Assembly: GCF_009846885.1 (NCBI RefSeq) | Contig: NZ_WUWM01000027.1 | Span: 1-64,000, forward strand | DNA from: Paenibacillus puerhi | Lineage (GTDB): Bacteria; Bacillota; Bacilli; Paenibacillales; NBRC-103111 | Reading direction: 5' to 3' | DNA length: 64,000 nucleotides | In this document: positions 15,928 through 24,144 of the stretch, in pieces | Layout of the letters: each line of letters starts with the position of its first letter | Numbering within the stretch: position 1 is the stretch's first letter | Notes under the pieces: generated by a model | Told to the model about the DNA's origin: nothing | Database searches by the model: none | Seen by the model: only the letters and a program-made list of their open reading frames with translations | Position numbers and translations under genes: made by a program

Positions 15928-16770
15928 TTACCTCTCCCGATTTCCCAAAGTTTTTTCCGGCAAGCATGGTTCATACATCATAAGGGCATGGTTTTCAGCT
16001 ATAAACTCCTCGCCCAGCAGCTGCCCTTGAAGGTCATACCGGTTGCGATAAAGCTCATTATGCCGGATATATCCACCCCAAAGCTCCTGGGTAAACCAGT
16101 GCCTTTTCTCTATAATTTCATACGTGTAGGGAGACGGGCTGTCCGATCTCCACTCCCCCACCAGTTCGTCGCCAGTCATATAGAGACAGAGCTGGTAGGT
16201 CGATTGCGTCGGATTCTTGATCTGCAGATCTATATAATTGTAAAAGCATGTCGCCCCGCTGCCGAACGGCTGCGTCCTGCCTGCATCGGGAAAGACGTCA
16301 TAACTGTGCCGATAGCGTTCCGTGACGACAAGTGGCGTATGAAGCGTCATCCAATAGATAAGGTTGGACAGCTGGCAAAGCCCTCCGCCGATGCCTACCT
16401 TGACCTTTCCGTGCTGAAGGAGCATGCCGGGAACATACCCTTTGCGCCTCGTAGGCTTGCCGATGGTCCTCCAGTAGGAGAAAGTCTCCCCCGGTCTTAA
16501 GCAAACCCCGTGAATGCGCCCCGAAGCGATCTTCAGATTCATCACTTTGTTATGCTGAAGCCACATCTCCACATCCTGCAGGTTGCGCAGCAAGGGCGTC
16601 CGGTGAGCAAAGACGACATGAGCAAGAGGCTCAAGTCTCCGTACCCGACTCACATGTGAGTCCATCCGAAGCCATTGCCAATACCTGCGCAGCCGATAAT
16701 ACGAGATACCCGCGATCAGCCTAAGCCTAGAACGCCTAATTGGCTTAGGTATCGAAGCCGAAGCTGTCAT
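15928..16770 (-). CDS. VanW family protein
   Basis: A 280-residue protein of the VanW family, named from the VanB glycopeptide-resistance cluster and of unknown biochemistry. Recognisable segments are PGETFSYWRTIGKPTRRKGY, VGIGGGLCQLSNLIYW and ERYRHSYDVFPD. A basic N-terminal region contains no clear signal peptide. The ATG at 16770 has GGAGAAGG upstream and overlaps the end of the NUDIX gene by 26 bases, so the two are co-translated. A VanR/VanS-like pair lies 4 kb away but no other van genes are present, so a resistance role is not implied. Confidence 0.85.
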   Translation of the reverse strand: MTASASIPKPIRRSRLRLIAGISYYRLRRYWQWLRMDSHVSRVRRLEPLAHVVFAHRTPLLRNLQDVEMWLQHNKVMNLKIASGRIHGVCLRPGETFSYWRTIGKPTRRKGYVPGMLLQHGKVKVGIGGGLCQLSNLIYWMTLHTPLVVTERYRHSYDVFPDAGRTQPFGSGATCFYNYIDLQIKNPTQSTYQLCLYMTGDELVGEWRSDSPSPYTYEIIEKRHWFTQELWGGYIRHNELYRNRYDLQGQLLGEEFIAENHALMMYEPCLPEKTLGNRER

Positions 16771-17191
16771 AAATTCCTTCTCCCCGCATGATCTTTTCAA
16801 TGGATTGCTTCACGTACCCGATCATATCGGAGGGCAGGGAATCCACTGGAAACCAGCCCATCTCCGAGCACTTGTCGGGCTCCCGGTTGCTGGGCTCTCC
16901 CTCCCAGGTCCGCACGCTCAGAAAAAAATCCACCCATTCCCCCGAATCCGAATTCCGATGCACGACCCGAACAACCTCCAGGTCCTCCGCACGGACCCGG
17001 AGACCGCTCTCTTCATAAGCTTCGCGTACGGCGGCCTGCTTCACTTCCTCACCGCCGTCCAGCTTTCCGGCTACCAGACTCAGCTTGCCGTCTTCGAAGC
17101 CGGTATTCGTTCTTCGAAGAAGCAGGATCCTTTCCTCTCGGACAAATAACAAATACACCGCGCTGTGCAGCCGAAACCATCTCTCTGCCAT
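16745..17191 (-). CDS. NUDIX hydrolase
   Basis: A 148-residue NUDIX pyrophosphohydrolase. The Nudix box GKLDGGEEVKQAAVREAYEESGL (about residues 42-64) fits G-x5-E-x7-REUXEE-x-GU. The substrate may be a damaged nucleotide or sugar nucleotide; the family is broad. The start at 17191 puts GGGAGG 8 bases upstream, while the in-frame ATG at 17197 sits almost on the site. It is transcribed with vanW, which it overlaps, and follows the serpin gene on the same strand. Confidence 0.85.
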   Translation of the reverse strand: MAERWFRLHSAVYLLFVREERILLLRRTNTGFEDGKLSLVAGKLDGGEEVKQAAVREAYEESGLRVRAEDLEVVRVVHRNSDSGEWVDFFLSVRTWEGEPSNREPDKCSEMGWFPVDSLPSDMIGYVKQSIEKIMRGEGIYDSFGFDT

Positions 17192-17248
17192 CGGCATTCC
17201 TCCCTTTCGCGTGCTCGTTCCTCTTCTATTATGATTCGCGCATTCCGC

Positions 17249-18556
17249 CTATTCCACCGGGTTTCGAACTGTCCCGAGAAACAAAATACTGCCGGTTTCC
17301 ATACTCTGGATCGCTACCACAAAGGGCCGGTTGACCGTCATGTTTACCGGCTCTGCCGACGGCGGCGCTGATCCTGCCATCCCGATAGAAGTCACCGCAG
17401 CCGCTTCCGTCCCTTGTTCATTGACATGAATATAGGTCTTATGCAGCACCTCATCGATTTGAAGCGATGCTTGGTCGCTGATACCGCCAAATTTCGCTTT
17501 ATTCCCATCGAAGGCTTCCTTCAGACCCATGGATTGGAGCGGCTCGTTCAGCTTATACTTTCCCTCCAGCTTGAATCGCGGAAGCTCAAGAATCACCCGC
17601 TGCGCCTCCATTTCGCGATTCCAAAAACCGGCATCCCCGGCCAGCTTCTCCGCCACGGCGTCTACATCCGTATGAGCGGCAGGCAGCACAAGGGTCATGG
17701 CCAGCTTTCCGTCCCCATAAGGGAGGCGCACCGCTTGGTAGAGAGGGTCCTCCGCATAACGGAATTGATTCTGCTGCTTCATCATCTGAACCTGTACCGG
17801 CTGGCCCGGCTTGATATGAAAATCGCCCGGCTTCGTTTGGCCTTCCTGAAAGGGATGCTGCCATTGGCCTTTGAAATAGAGGGCGTTAATCACGTAAAGT
17901 ACCTTCTGTGAAGAGATCGGCCCTTCTATAATATGGTCGATCTTCCCTTCCGTCTTTTGGCTGACCCAGTCGTTTATCGCCTGAACCGCCTTTCGGTCCC
18001 TTGTGAAATCAAGCTCCTTCGCATCCGCGGCAAATACAGACCGGGCCTGCTCCACAAACGCCTGCTTGATTCCAGCGCCCTTCCGTATCCACAGGGAATT
18101 GGCGGTAGACAGCCTTACCTCACGACCCGAATGCTCCAGCAAATCACGGAGCACCTGTTGTCCCCTGCTCCATGCTTCCGGGGTCATCTGAGCCGTTTGA
18201 AGCACTTCGCTCATTTCGTCCCGAGTCGAGCCCTGCGCCCCGAGCTGCACGATCCCAATAGCCGACGCCACGCTATAAGGAGACATCACTACATTATCAT
18301 CGGGAGCCGCCTTCGTCATGTGAAGATACAGCTCCAACCCGAATCGATTGCCGGCTTCCACGACGGCTGGCTCCAGCTCGCTCAAGCTGTACTTGCGCGC
18401 ACTTGCTTCTCCGCCCTCCAGCCCCGGTTCTTTTCCGCAACCCACCGCCATACTCAGCATCAATGCGCCCAGTGCCACCAGCGAATAAGTCTTAAACGCA
18501 CGTCTGACTTTGCTTGCACCCCTGTTCTTCTTCGTGATTTCCCATGCAGCCCCCAT
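17249..18556 (-). CDS. Lipoprotein serpin (serine protease inhibitor)
   Basis: A 435-residue protein with a basic N-terminus, a hydrophobic stretch and the lipobox AVGC, so it is anchored outside the membrane. The serpin fold covers the rest: NVVMSPYSVASAIGIVQLGA, NSLWIRKG, VLYVINALYFKGQW, and the C-terminal NRPFVVAIQSMETGSILFLGTVRNP. The reactive-loop hinge EQGTEAAAVTS has the small residues needed for loop insertion, so it is probably inhibitory. Counting from the hinge puts P1 near the Ser of MAGSAP, which would suit an elastase- or subtilisin-like target. The start at 18556 has AGAGGG 8 bases upstream. Confidence 0.9.
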   Translation of the reverse strand: MGAAWEITKKNRGASKVRRAFKTYSLVALGALMLSMAVGCGKEPGLEGGEASARKYSLSELEPAVVEAGNRFGLELYLHMTKAAPDDNVVMSPYSVASAIGIVQLGAQGSTRDEMSEVLQTAQMTPEAWSRGQQVLRDLLEHSGREVRLSTANSLWIRKGAGIKQAFVEQARSVFAADAKELDFTRDRKAVQAINDWVSQKTEGKIDHIIEGPISSQKVLYVINALYFKGQWQHPFQEGQTKPGDFHIKPGQPVQVQMMKQQNQFRYAEDPLYQAVRLPYGDGKLAMTLVLPAAHTDVDAVAEKLAGDAGFWNREMEAQRVILELPRFKLEGKYKLNEPLQSMGLKEAFDGNKAKFGGISDQASLQIDEVLHKTYIHVNEQGTEAAAVTSIGMAGSAPPSAEPVNMTVNRPFVVAIQSMETGSILFLGTVRNPVE

Positions 18557-18700
18557 GCAGCCCACCCTCTTTCTATTCTATGCTCCTGACGCATCTTGTA
18601 CATATGAAGTTGCAGGTTGTTCTTTCATCGTCCTGGCTTCCAGAAGGCCTTTACACGAGCTTTCAGATTCCAGAAGACAATATTACGTTTCGGGTTCGGG

Positions 18701-18866
18701 TAATCCGATCCGATTCGATCAAATTCGATAAAATTCGATTCAATCCGATCCATTCTGATCCATTCTGATCCATTCTTATCCATTCCATTCCATTACTTTC
18801 CATTCCGTTCCAATCCTCTCCTATCTGTTCTAATCCGTTCCAATCCGCTCCTATCCGTTCCAACAC
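18701..18866. repeat. Low-complexity ATTCC/ATCC repeat tract
   Basis: About 165 bases of degenerate 5- to 10-base units (GATTCGATCAA, CATTCTGATC, CATTCC, TCCGTTCCAATC). Three near-identical copies of ATTCTGATCC occur around 18751-18780. A minus-strand frame through it gives repeated NG-E-W-I peptides and is an artefact. The flanking bases 18557-18700 and 18867-19000 hold no gene I can support. Confidence 0.75.
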
Positions 18867-19001
18867 AGGTCTCCAAACGTTATTCCCCTTCCCGCCTTCC
18901 TATAGCCACTATCCCGTTCGCTCAGGGAGGAGCCCAGAACCGGCTGTCCCTCAAGCCAAAGCAATATCGTCAGGAGCACAGCCGATGTTCCAGAAAAAAT
19001 G

Positions 19002-19030
19002 TTGATATACGAACGTATACTTGATATAAT
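19002..19030 (+). promoter_or_regulatory. Promoter of the transposase-like gene
   Basis: TTGATA (19002-19007) and TATAAT (19025-19030) are separated by 17 bases. The spacer holds the palindrome TATACG-AA-CGTATA. Just downstream AAACAAATGTTC is one base from a GAAC-N4-GTTC LexA-type half-site pair. Confidence 0.65.
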
Positions 19031-19068
19031 GGAAACAAATGTTCTTATATCTATTCTGAGGTGATTTT

Positions 19069-19983
19069 ATGTACCCGGAGACTCAGACAACTCATTTTTC
19101 CATAGATCATAGTGCGCTGGAAGCATGCATAGAAGCCCTCTACACAGCCAAGTGGCCGGATGGATTTCGCTGTCCTGATTGCGGACATCGCCATGCCTAC
19201 GAGATTCGCACCCGGAAGCTGCCTCTCTTTCAATGCAGGCTTTGTCATCATCAAGCTTCGCTGATTGCCGGCACGATCATGGAAGGCAGCAGGACCGATC
19301 TGCGCAAATGGTTTCATGCCATGCATCTAGTCGCTTCCGCTTCTCCCGGTATCAACGCTCTTCAGCTCAGCAAAATCATCAGCGTCACTTATAAAACTGC
19401 CTGGCTTATCCTGCATAAGATCCGGCATGCTATTGCTGCTAATAATAAAGCGCCCATTTCCGGGCATGTTCAGCTGAATTCGGCTTTTTATGGAAAGCCC
19501 TGGTGCTCCATTTTGAACCCTCATCCTAAGCGGCAAGCGCTGCTCGTAGGAGCCTCCGTCAATGACCAAGGTGAGATTCAAGAGGTAAGAATCATGCATA
19601 TGCCCGAACGACATCTGACAGGTACAACCATCCGTTCGACCGGTATAACCGCGTTTACGATGCTTCATGTCGATCAGGCGAATTCACGCATCGAATCCAA
19701 CATCTTGCATTTCAATCGGAAGCGATTCCGTCCATTGCTGGCTGCGGCCTTAGAAGCCTCACGCTGGTTAAACCAAACGTTCCATGGTATTGGCCCCAAA
19801 CATCTTCAACGATATTTAGAGGAATTTGTTTACCATTATAATGGGGTTATTGCGCAAACCCCTGTGCTTCCGCACCTAACCAGGCTGTGTGCCACCTCAC
19901 CACGTACAACTTACTCTGCTATCATACATGGGTCTCCTAGTGCGACAGAACCCATATACCGCCAAGCTCGCGTTGCGTCTTAG
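19069..19983 (+). CDS. IS1595-type transposase-like protein with degenerate DDE core
   Basis: A 304-residue protein. An N-terminal zinc ribbon (CPDCGH and CRLCHH, residues about 42-66) and the helix region MHLVASASPGINALQLSKI match IS1595 transposases. The C-terminal PKHLQRYLEEFVYHYN also matches. Where functional members have a V-x-x-DE-x-YIGG first acid, this protein reads GHVQLNSAFYGKP, with no Asp. The second acid (TDGW region) is replaced by IRSTGITAFTMLHV. It is therefore probably catalytically dead, domesticated or decaying, although the frame is intact and has a good promoter and a GAGGTG site. The 3' end is the first unit of a 110-bp tandem array. I could not identify terminal inverted repeats. 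Confidence 0.75.
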   Translation: MYPETQTTHFSIDHSALEACIEALYTAKWPDGFRCPDCGHRHAYEIRTRKLPLFQCRLCHHQASLIAGTIMEGSRTDLRKWFHAMHLVASASPGINALQLSKIISVTYKTAWLILHKIRHAIAANNKAPISGHVQLNSAFYGKPWCSILNPHPKRQALLVGASVNDQGEIQEVRIMHMPERHLTGTTIRSTGITAFTMLHVDQANSRIESNILHFNRKRFRPLLAAALEASRWLNQTFHGIGPKHLQRYLEEFVYHYNGVIAQTPVLPHLTRLCATSPRTTYSAIIHGSPSATEPIYRQARVAS

Positions 19984-20392
19984 TGTTGTTCCCCTATGCC
20001 CTCGGATTTGAGCACACTTCCCACGCTTACTCCTGCTCATCCACCTGGGCTCATCCATACTCATATACCGCCAAGCTCGCGCTTCATCTTAGCGTTGTTC
20101 CCCTATGCCCTCGGATTCGAGCAAATTTCCCCACGCTTACTCCTGCTCATCCACCTGGGCTCATCCATACTCATATACCGCCAAGCTCGCGCTTCATCTT
20201 AGCGTTGTTCCCCTATGCCCTCGGATTCGAGCAAATTTCCCCACGCTTACTCCTGCTCATCCACCTGGGCTCATCCATACTCATATACCGCCAAGCTCGC
20301 GCTGCATCTTAGCGTTGTTCCCCTATGCCCTCGGATCCGAGTTATATTTCCCTACACTTACTCTTGCTCATCCACCTGAGCCCATTCATTCG
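19954..20392. repeat. 110-bp tandem repeat array
   Basis: Four consecutive units begin with ATATACCGCCAAGCTCGCG at 19954, 20063, 20173 and 20283 (spacing 109, 110, 110). Units 2 and 3 appear identical; units 1 and 4 have diverged. Unit 1 starts in the last codons of the transposase-like gene (encoding IYRQARVAS and the stop). The period is not a multiple of three, so repeat frames shift from unit to unit and are not genes. Confidence 0.95.
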
Positions 20393-20620
20393 TGCCCCAT
20401 CCATCCGAGCTTATCCACCTAGGTGCATTCCACCCGAGCACCATCCACCTAAGCTCATCCACCTGAGCGAAGGGGATAGTGTCCATAGAAGCGCGAAGCA
20501 TCACCCACCTCAAAAAAGGCCGAGGCTCTCGCCAGACCCCAGCTCTCCCATGCGAGAACCTAGCGTAGCAGGGTCCCTCTGTTATCCCTGGGCATCTGCA
20601 CCGCCAAACCCTCCTTTCAA
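20393..20620. repeat. Degenerate CATCCACCTGAGC repeat tract
   Basis: After the 110-bp array come irregular copies of a CATCCACCTGAGC-like motif up to about 20475, including the palindrome CACCTAGGTG. To about 20620 no gene is supported. Confidence 0.55.
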
Positions 20621-20622
20621 TT

Positions 20623-20677
20623 TTAAGAATGTCTTAAGAAAATGACTCTGCCCTTGTTAAGATTTAGAGGCTATACT
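20623..20677 (+). promoter_or_regulatory. Promoter with phased TTAAGA boxes
   Basis: TTAAGA occurs at 20623, 20634 and 20657 (spacing 11 and 23, about one and two helical turns). A TATACT -10 box lies at 20672-20677 with no good -35. This is the usual form of a site activated by an OmpR-family regulator, so autoregulation by the response regulator at 20744 is likely. Confidence 0.55.
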
Positions 20678-20743
20678 GGAGTCTGTTAGCAAGTCCTCAC
20701 ATTCCCACACAAAGTACGGATTAAAGAAGGAGGCCAGCGTCGC

Positions 20744-21436
20744 ATGGCACAGCCAACCATTCTACTGGTGGACGATGAGCCCGAAATCATCGACCTGCTC
20801 GAAATTTATTTAAAAAATGAAGGCTACCGCTTGCTTCGCGCAAGTAACGGCATAGAGGCAATGGACGTCCTCAAGAAAGAAGAAGTGGATCTGATCGTAC
20901 TCGATATCATGATGCCCAAGATGGATGGGATCGAGGCCTGCCTGAAGATCCGCCAGGAGAAGAATATGCCGATTATTATGCTGTCAGCCAAAAGCCAGGA
21001 TATGGATAAGATTCTGGGGCTCAGCACGGGAGCCGACGATTATGTCTCGAAGCCTTTCAATCCCCTGGAGCTGATCGCCCGAATCAAGTCCCAACTCCGC
21101 CGCTACACACGCCTGAATGTCGGGCAGCCCAATAAGGATCATGAGCTTGAAGTCGATGATCTCACTATCAACACGGCAACGCATGAGGTCAAGCTGGACG
21201 GGCGCGAGCTCAGGCTGACTCCACGCGAATTTGCTATATTAGAGCTGCTCGTCCGGCATCGGGGTACAGTCTGGAGCATCCAGAAAATTTATGAAGCGGT
21301 ATGGAAAGAGGCTTATTTGGATTCAGACAACACGGTCATGGTACATATACGGAAAATTCGTGAGAAAATCGAAGATAATCCGCGGAAACCAAGATTTATT
21401 AAAACCGTTTGGGGAGTGGGGTATAAAGTTGAATAA
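20744..21436 (+). CDS. OmpR-family response regulator (VanR-like)
   Basis: A 230-residue two-component regulator. The receiver domain has the acidic pair at Asp10/Asp11, the phosphoacceptor Asp54 (IVLDIMMP) and Lys103 (DDYVSKPF). The winged-helix output domain covers about 130-230 (ELRLTPREFAILELLVRHRG and GVGYKVE). It resembles VanR and the YycF/PhoP groups. It is followed, with an 8-base overlap, by its histidine kinase. Phased TTAAGA repeats upstream suggest autoregulation. The presence of vanW 4 kb away is suggestive but no van ligase genes are seen. Confidence 0.9.
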   Translation: MAQPTILLVDDEPEIIDLLEIYLKNEGYRLLRASNGIEAMDVLKKEEVDLIVLDIMMPKMDGIEACLKIRQEKNMPIIMLSAKSQDMDKILGLSTGADDYVSKPFNPLELIARIKSQLRRYTRLNVGQPNKDHELEVDDLTINTATHEVKLDGRELRLTPREFAILELLVRHRGTVWSIQKIYEAVWKEAYLDSDNTVMVHIRKIREKIEDNPRKPRFIKTVWGVGYKVE

Positions 21437-23183
21437 ACAAGAGAAGGTACAAAAGCCGCGAAAACCGGTGCTGGAACGTTTTCCGTTCACCTGGTTTCCA
21501 TTTAATCTGCTCCGGGGACTCCTATATTTTCTGATGGATGTTTACCGGATGGCTCGCAGACATATAGAGCAAAGTATCCGCCTGCAGCTTGTCCTCACCT
21601 TCGCCGTCTGTTTCGGAGTGGCCACCTTGTTCTACGCGATCAGCTCTGAGCTATTCGGCCAGATCAATAAAGGGACTGTTATCGACTACACCTCCGGCGT
21701 CAGAAAGATCGATAACGAAGCGCGAGAGCTAGTACGCTTGCTCGAGCCGCCGAGTGAGTACGACCATGAGGAATTCGGTACGACCGATGGCGAGCCTGTT
21801 CCTACAGTCCCGGCCGCCCGCGAAATACCCTTGCCGGGGCAAACGGACGCAGCCGCTTCTTCTCGGCAGGATGCTCTCCAGACCGGTTCTCAGAACGGCT
21901 CTCAGTCCGGGGGCCAGGCAGCCTCCACCAGTCCGCAAAGCTCTCAAGCCGATAGGCTGAAGCGGATCAGTGAATCCAGACTGCGTACATTTCAAAGCCA
22001 AGTGAAACGACTCGCCTCCAACGAAAAATACAAAATTGTCATAACCAATTTGGAAGGCAGGGTCGTATTCCGAAGTGACAACGCCCCTGAAACGTATGTG
22101 GATGTCCATCATGTGATCCGCAATGCCATGGATACGCGCAACAGCTATGAACGTTTTTCACGGACCGAATTTTCCAGCTTCTATCCGGTTGCATATAACA
22201 ATCAGAAATCTTACCTTATCGTAAGCGCCATCCCTGAGCCGGAAATCAGCTATCAGAAAGGCCAGAGCCCCGTTTCCTTGCTTAGCGCGCTCGCTATCTT
22301 CATCTTCCTCTTCTACTGCTTCACCCAAAGGAAAATGCGGTATATCGAAGAGCTTGCGGGAGGATTGCGCATCATCGCTACGGGCAATCTGGACCACCGG
22401 GTAATCGAACGTTCGCGGGATGAGCTCGGCTCATTAGCCCGAGATATGAATCAAATGGTAGGCGATCTCCAGTTCCAAATGGAAGAGGAAAGGCGCGCTG
22501 AACGTTTGAAAAACGAGCTGGTCACTAATGTGTCCCATGATCTGCGGACTCCGCTTACGTTAATTATGGGCTACCTGCGGCTGCTCCACGACAAAAGCTA
22601 TGATTCCAAAGAGCAAGCGGCCTCCTACGTCTCGATCGCTTACAATAAATCGGAGAAGCTGAAGGGCTTAATCGACGACCTGTTCGAGTACACGAAACTG
22701 TCCAATCAGGATGTCCCCCTTCACAAGCGCGGCGTAGCTATCAACGACCTGATGGAGCAGCTTCTGGAGGAATATGTGAGCTTGAGCGAGGAGCATAACC
22801 TTGTGCTGCTGCGCAGCATTCCCCAAGAGAAGCTGACGGTCCATGCGGACGTGGATAAAATGATACGCGTGTTCGATAATCTTCTGGGCAATGCTATCAA
22901 ATACAGTCCTAAGCCGGGCGAGATCGCGGTTGGACTGGCCAAAGAAGGTCAGCATGCCGTCATCCGGATCAGCAATAAGGCAGACGCGTTGACACGCGAA
23001 GAACTGGAGCAGTTGTTCGACCGCTTCTACCGCATCGATCCCGCCCGCAGCTCGACGACCGGGGGCTCCGGTCTGGGACTTGCGATAGCGCGAAGCATCG
23101 TGGAATCGCATGACGGACAGATCTGGGCCGAATCGGCTGACGGCGAGATTCATTTTTATGTTAAACTTAGACTGGTAATCTGA
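21429..23183 (+). CDS. Sensor histidine kinase (VanS-like)
   Basis: A 584-residue membrane kinase. Two membrane segments (about residues 50-75 and 280-300) flank a roughly 200-residue extracellular sensor that contains a Ser/Gln/Gly-rich low-complexity stretch (SSRQDALQTGSQNGSQSGGQ). HAMP follows, then the dimerisation box NVSHDLRTPLTL with the phosphoacceptor His370, and the ATPase with N box DNLLGNAIKYSP and G box GGSGLGLAIARSI. I chose the TTG at 21429, which overlaps the regulator's stop codon and has GGGGAGTGGGG upstream; the longer ATG frame lies inside the regulator gene. The low-complexity insert is unusual and its ligand unknown. Confidence 0.88.
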   Translation: MNKQEKVQKPRKPVLERFPFTWFPFNLLRGLLYFLMDVYRMARRHIEQSIRLQLVLTFAVCFGVATLFYAISSELFGQINKGTVIDYTSGVRKIDNEARELVRLLEPPSEYDHEEFGTTDGEPVPTVPAAREIPLPGQTDAAASSRQDALQTGSQNGSQSGGQAASTSPQSSQADRLKRISESRLRTFQSQVKRLASNEKYKIVITNLEGRVVFRSDNAPETYVDVHHVIRNAMDTRNSYERFSRTEFSSFYPVAYNNQKSYLIVSAIPEPEISYQKGQSPVSLLSALAIFIFLFYCFTQRKMRYIEELAGGLRIIATGNLDHRVIERSRDELGSLARDMNQMVGDLQFQMEEERRAERLKNELVTNVSHDLRTPLTLIMGYLRLLHDKSYDSKEQAASYVSIAYNKSEKLKGLIDDLFEYTKLSNQDVPLHKRGVAINDLMEQLLEEYVSLSEEHNLVLLRSIPQEKLTVHADVDKMIRVFDNLLGNAIKYSPKPGEIAVGLAKEGQHAVIRISNKADALTREELEQLFDRFYRIDPARSSTTGGSGLGLAIARSIVESHDGQIWAESADGEIHFYVKLRLVI

Positions 23184-23203
23184 GGAGAGGAAGACGTATA
23201 TCG

Positions 23204-23992
23204 ATGCCAGGCTATTTATTGGATTTGGATGGAACCTTGTACCATGGGGATAACCCGATTCCCGGAGCGGGACAATTTGTCCTTCATCTGCGCAAGCAGA
23301 ACTACCCCTTTGTGTTTTTGACTAACAATTCCTCCCGGACGCCCGAGGAGGTGTCCAGGCATCTGGAAGCGACCGGGATCGAAGCGTACCCCGAAGAGGT
23401 ATTAACCTCCTCACAGGCCGCTGCCAGTCACTTGCTTGAGCTGGAGCTGCCTACGCGCCGGGTATTTTGCATCGGGGAACGGGGGTTGCGAGACGCCTTG
23501 GAGCAGGCCGGCTTTGAACTGGCCGAGGCGGGCGACGAGCCTGGAAGTGTGAGCGCCGTTGTACAGGGTATCGACCGTTTATTCGATTACGGGAAGCTGA
23601 TGACGGCAACCTCGCATTTGCGTAGAGGCGCCGTATCCATTCTTACGAATCCTGACCACCTGCTCCCCTGGAACGGCGAGCTGACGCCCGGAGCAGGCTC
23701 CCTAGGAGCCTCTATCGAACGCGCATCAGGCATTGCCCCTGTTGTCATCGGTAAGCCATCGCAGATTATTATGAAAGCTGCCGTAGACAAGCTGAACCTG
23801 CCGATTACCGATATATGGACCGTGGGCGATAATTTGTCTACGGATATTCAAGGCGGGATCTCCATAGGAAGCCGTACAGCGCTCGTATTAACCGGGCTGC
23901 TGACTGACCTCGCTGCCGCCGAAGAAGCGATTAGTCGCACGGGAATCCGTCCTGATCGCATATGCCGGAATCTGCAGGAACTGCTGCTATAA
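23204..23992 (+). CDS. HAD-IIA family phosphatase (NagD/AraL-like)
   Basis: A 262-residue haloacid-dehalogenase-type phosphatase. The nucleophile motif DLDGTLY is at 8-14, motif II LTNNSSRTP follows, the Lys of VIGKPSQIIM is motif III, and the GDNLSTDIQGG motif IV binds magnesium. The size and the cap type C2a place it with NagD/AraL, which act on sugar phosphates or nucleotides and in some bacteria do damage control. It begins 20 bases after the kinase and probably shares its transcript. I find no direct functional link. Confidence 0.88.
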   Translation: MPGYLLDLDGTLYHGDNPIPGAGQFVLHLRKQNYPFVFLTNNSSRTPEEVSRHLEATGIEAYPEEVLTSSQAAASHLLELELPTRRVFCIGERGLRDALEQAGFELAEAGDEPGSVSAVVQGIDRLFDYGKLMTATSHLRRGAVSILTNPDHLLPWNGELTPGAGSLGASIERASGIAPVVIGKPSQIIMKAAVDKLNLPITDIWTVGDNLSTDIQGGISIGSRTALVLTGLLTDLAAAEEAISRTGIRPDRICRNLQELLL

Positions 23993-24082
23993 TCGATTGG
24001 CCCGAAGCTCCCAGTCTTTTTGACGAAGGGGCTTTTTGGCTATCCCGTTATCCCGTTGACTTCTTATTAACCGAATGATACA

Positions 24083-24100
24083 TTTAATTAAATAATTAAA
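24083..24100. promoter_or_regulatory. Perfect palindrome upstream of marR-like gene
   Basis: TTTAATTA-AA-TAATTAAA is a perfect 18-bp palindrome 45 bases before the MarR-type start, in an AT-rich promoter region. MarR proteins bind such sites, so autoregulation is likely. Confidence 0.5.
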
Positions 24101-24144
24101 ATATTTTGTTTTAAATTTTTAATCCAAGAAAGGATATACCTTCC

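Noticed and set aside
18663..18866. Minus-strand frame giving a repetitive W/N/G/E peptide
   Set aside because: It translates a simple repeat tract and has no start signal or conserved context.
19011..19045. True LexA (SOS) box
   Set aside because: Two partial matches only; neither reaches the full CGAAC-N4-GTTCG pattern, so I did not annotate it as a site.
19983..20422. Several overlapping plus-strand frames
   Set aside because: They are readings of the 110-bp tandem repeat in successive frames.
15928..23183. Glycopeptide-resistance cluster from vanW plus VanRS-like genes
   Set aside because: No vanH, vanA/B-type ligase, vanX or vanY is present, and the genes are 4 kb apart in different units.
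24000..24050. Terminator after the HAD phosphatase gene
   Set aside because: The possible stem is short and irregular; the T-run is not clearly placed.
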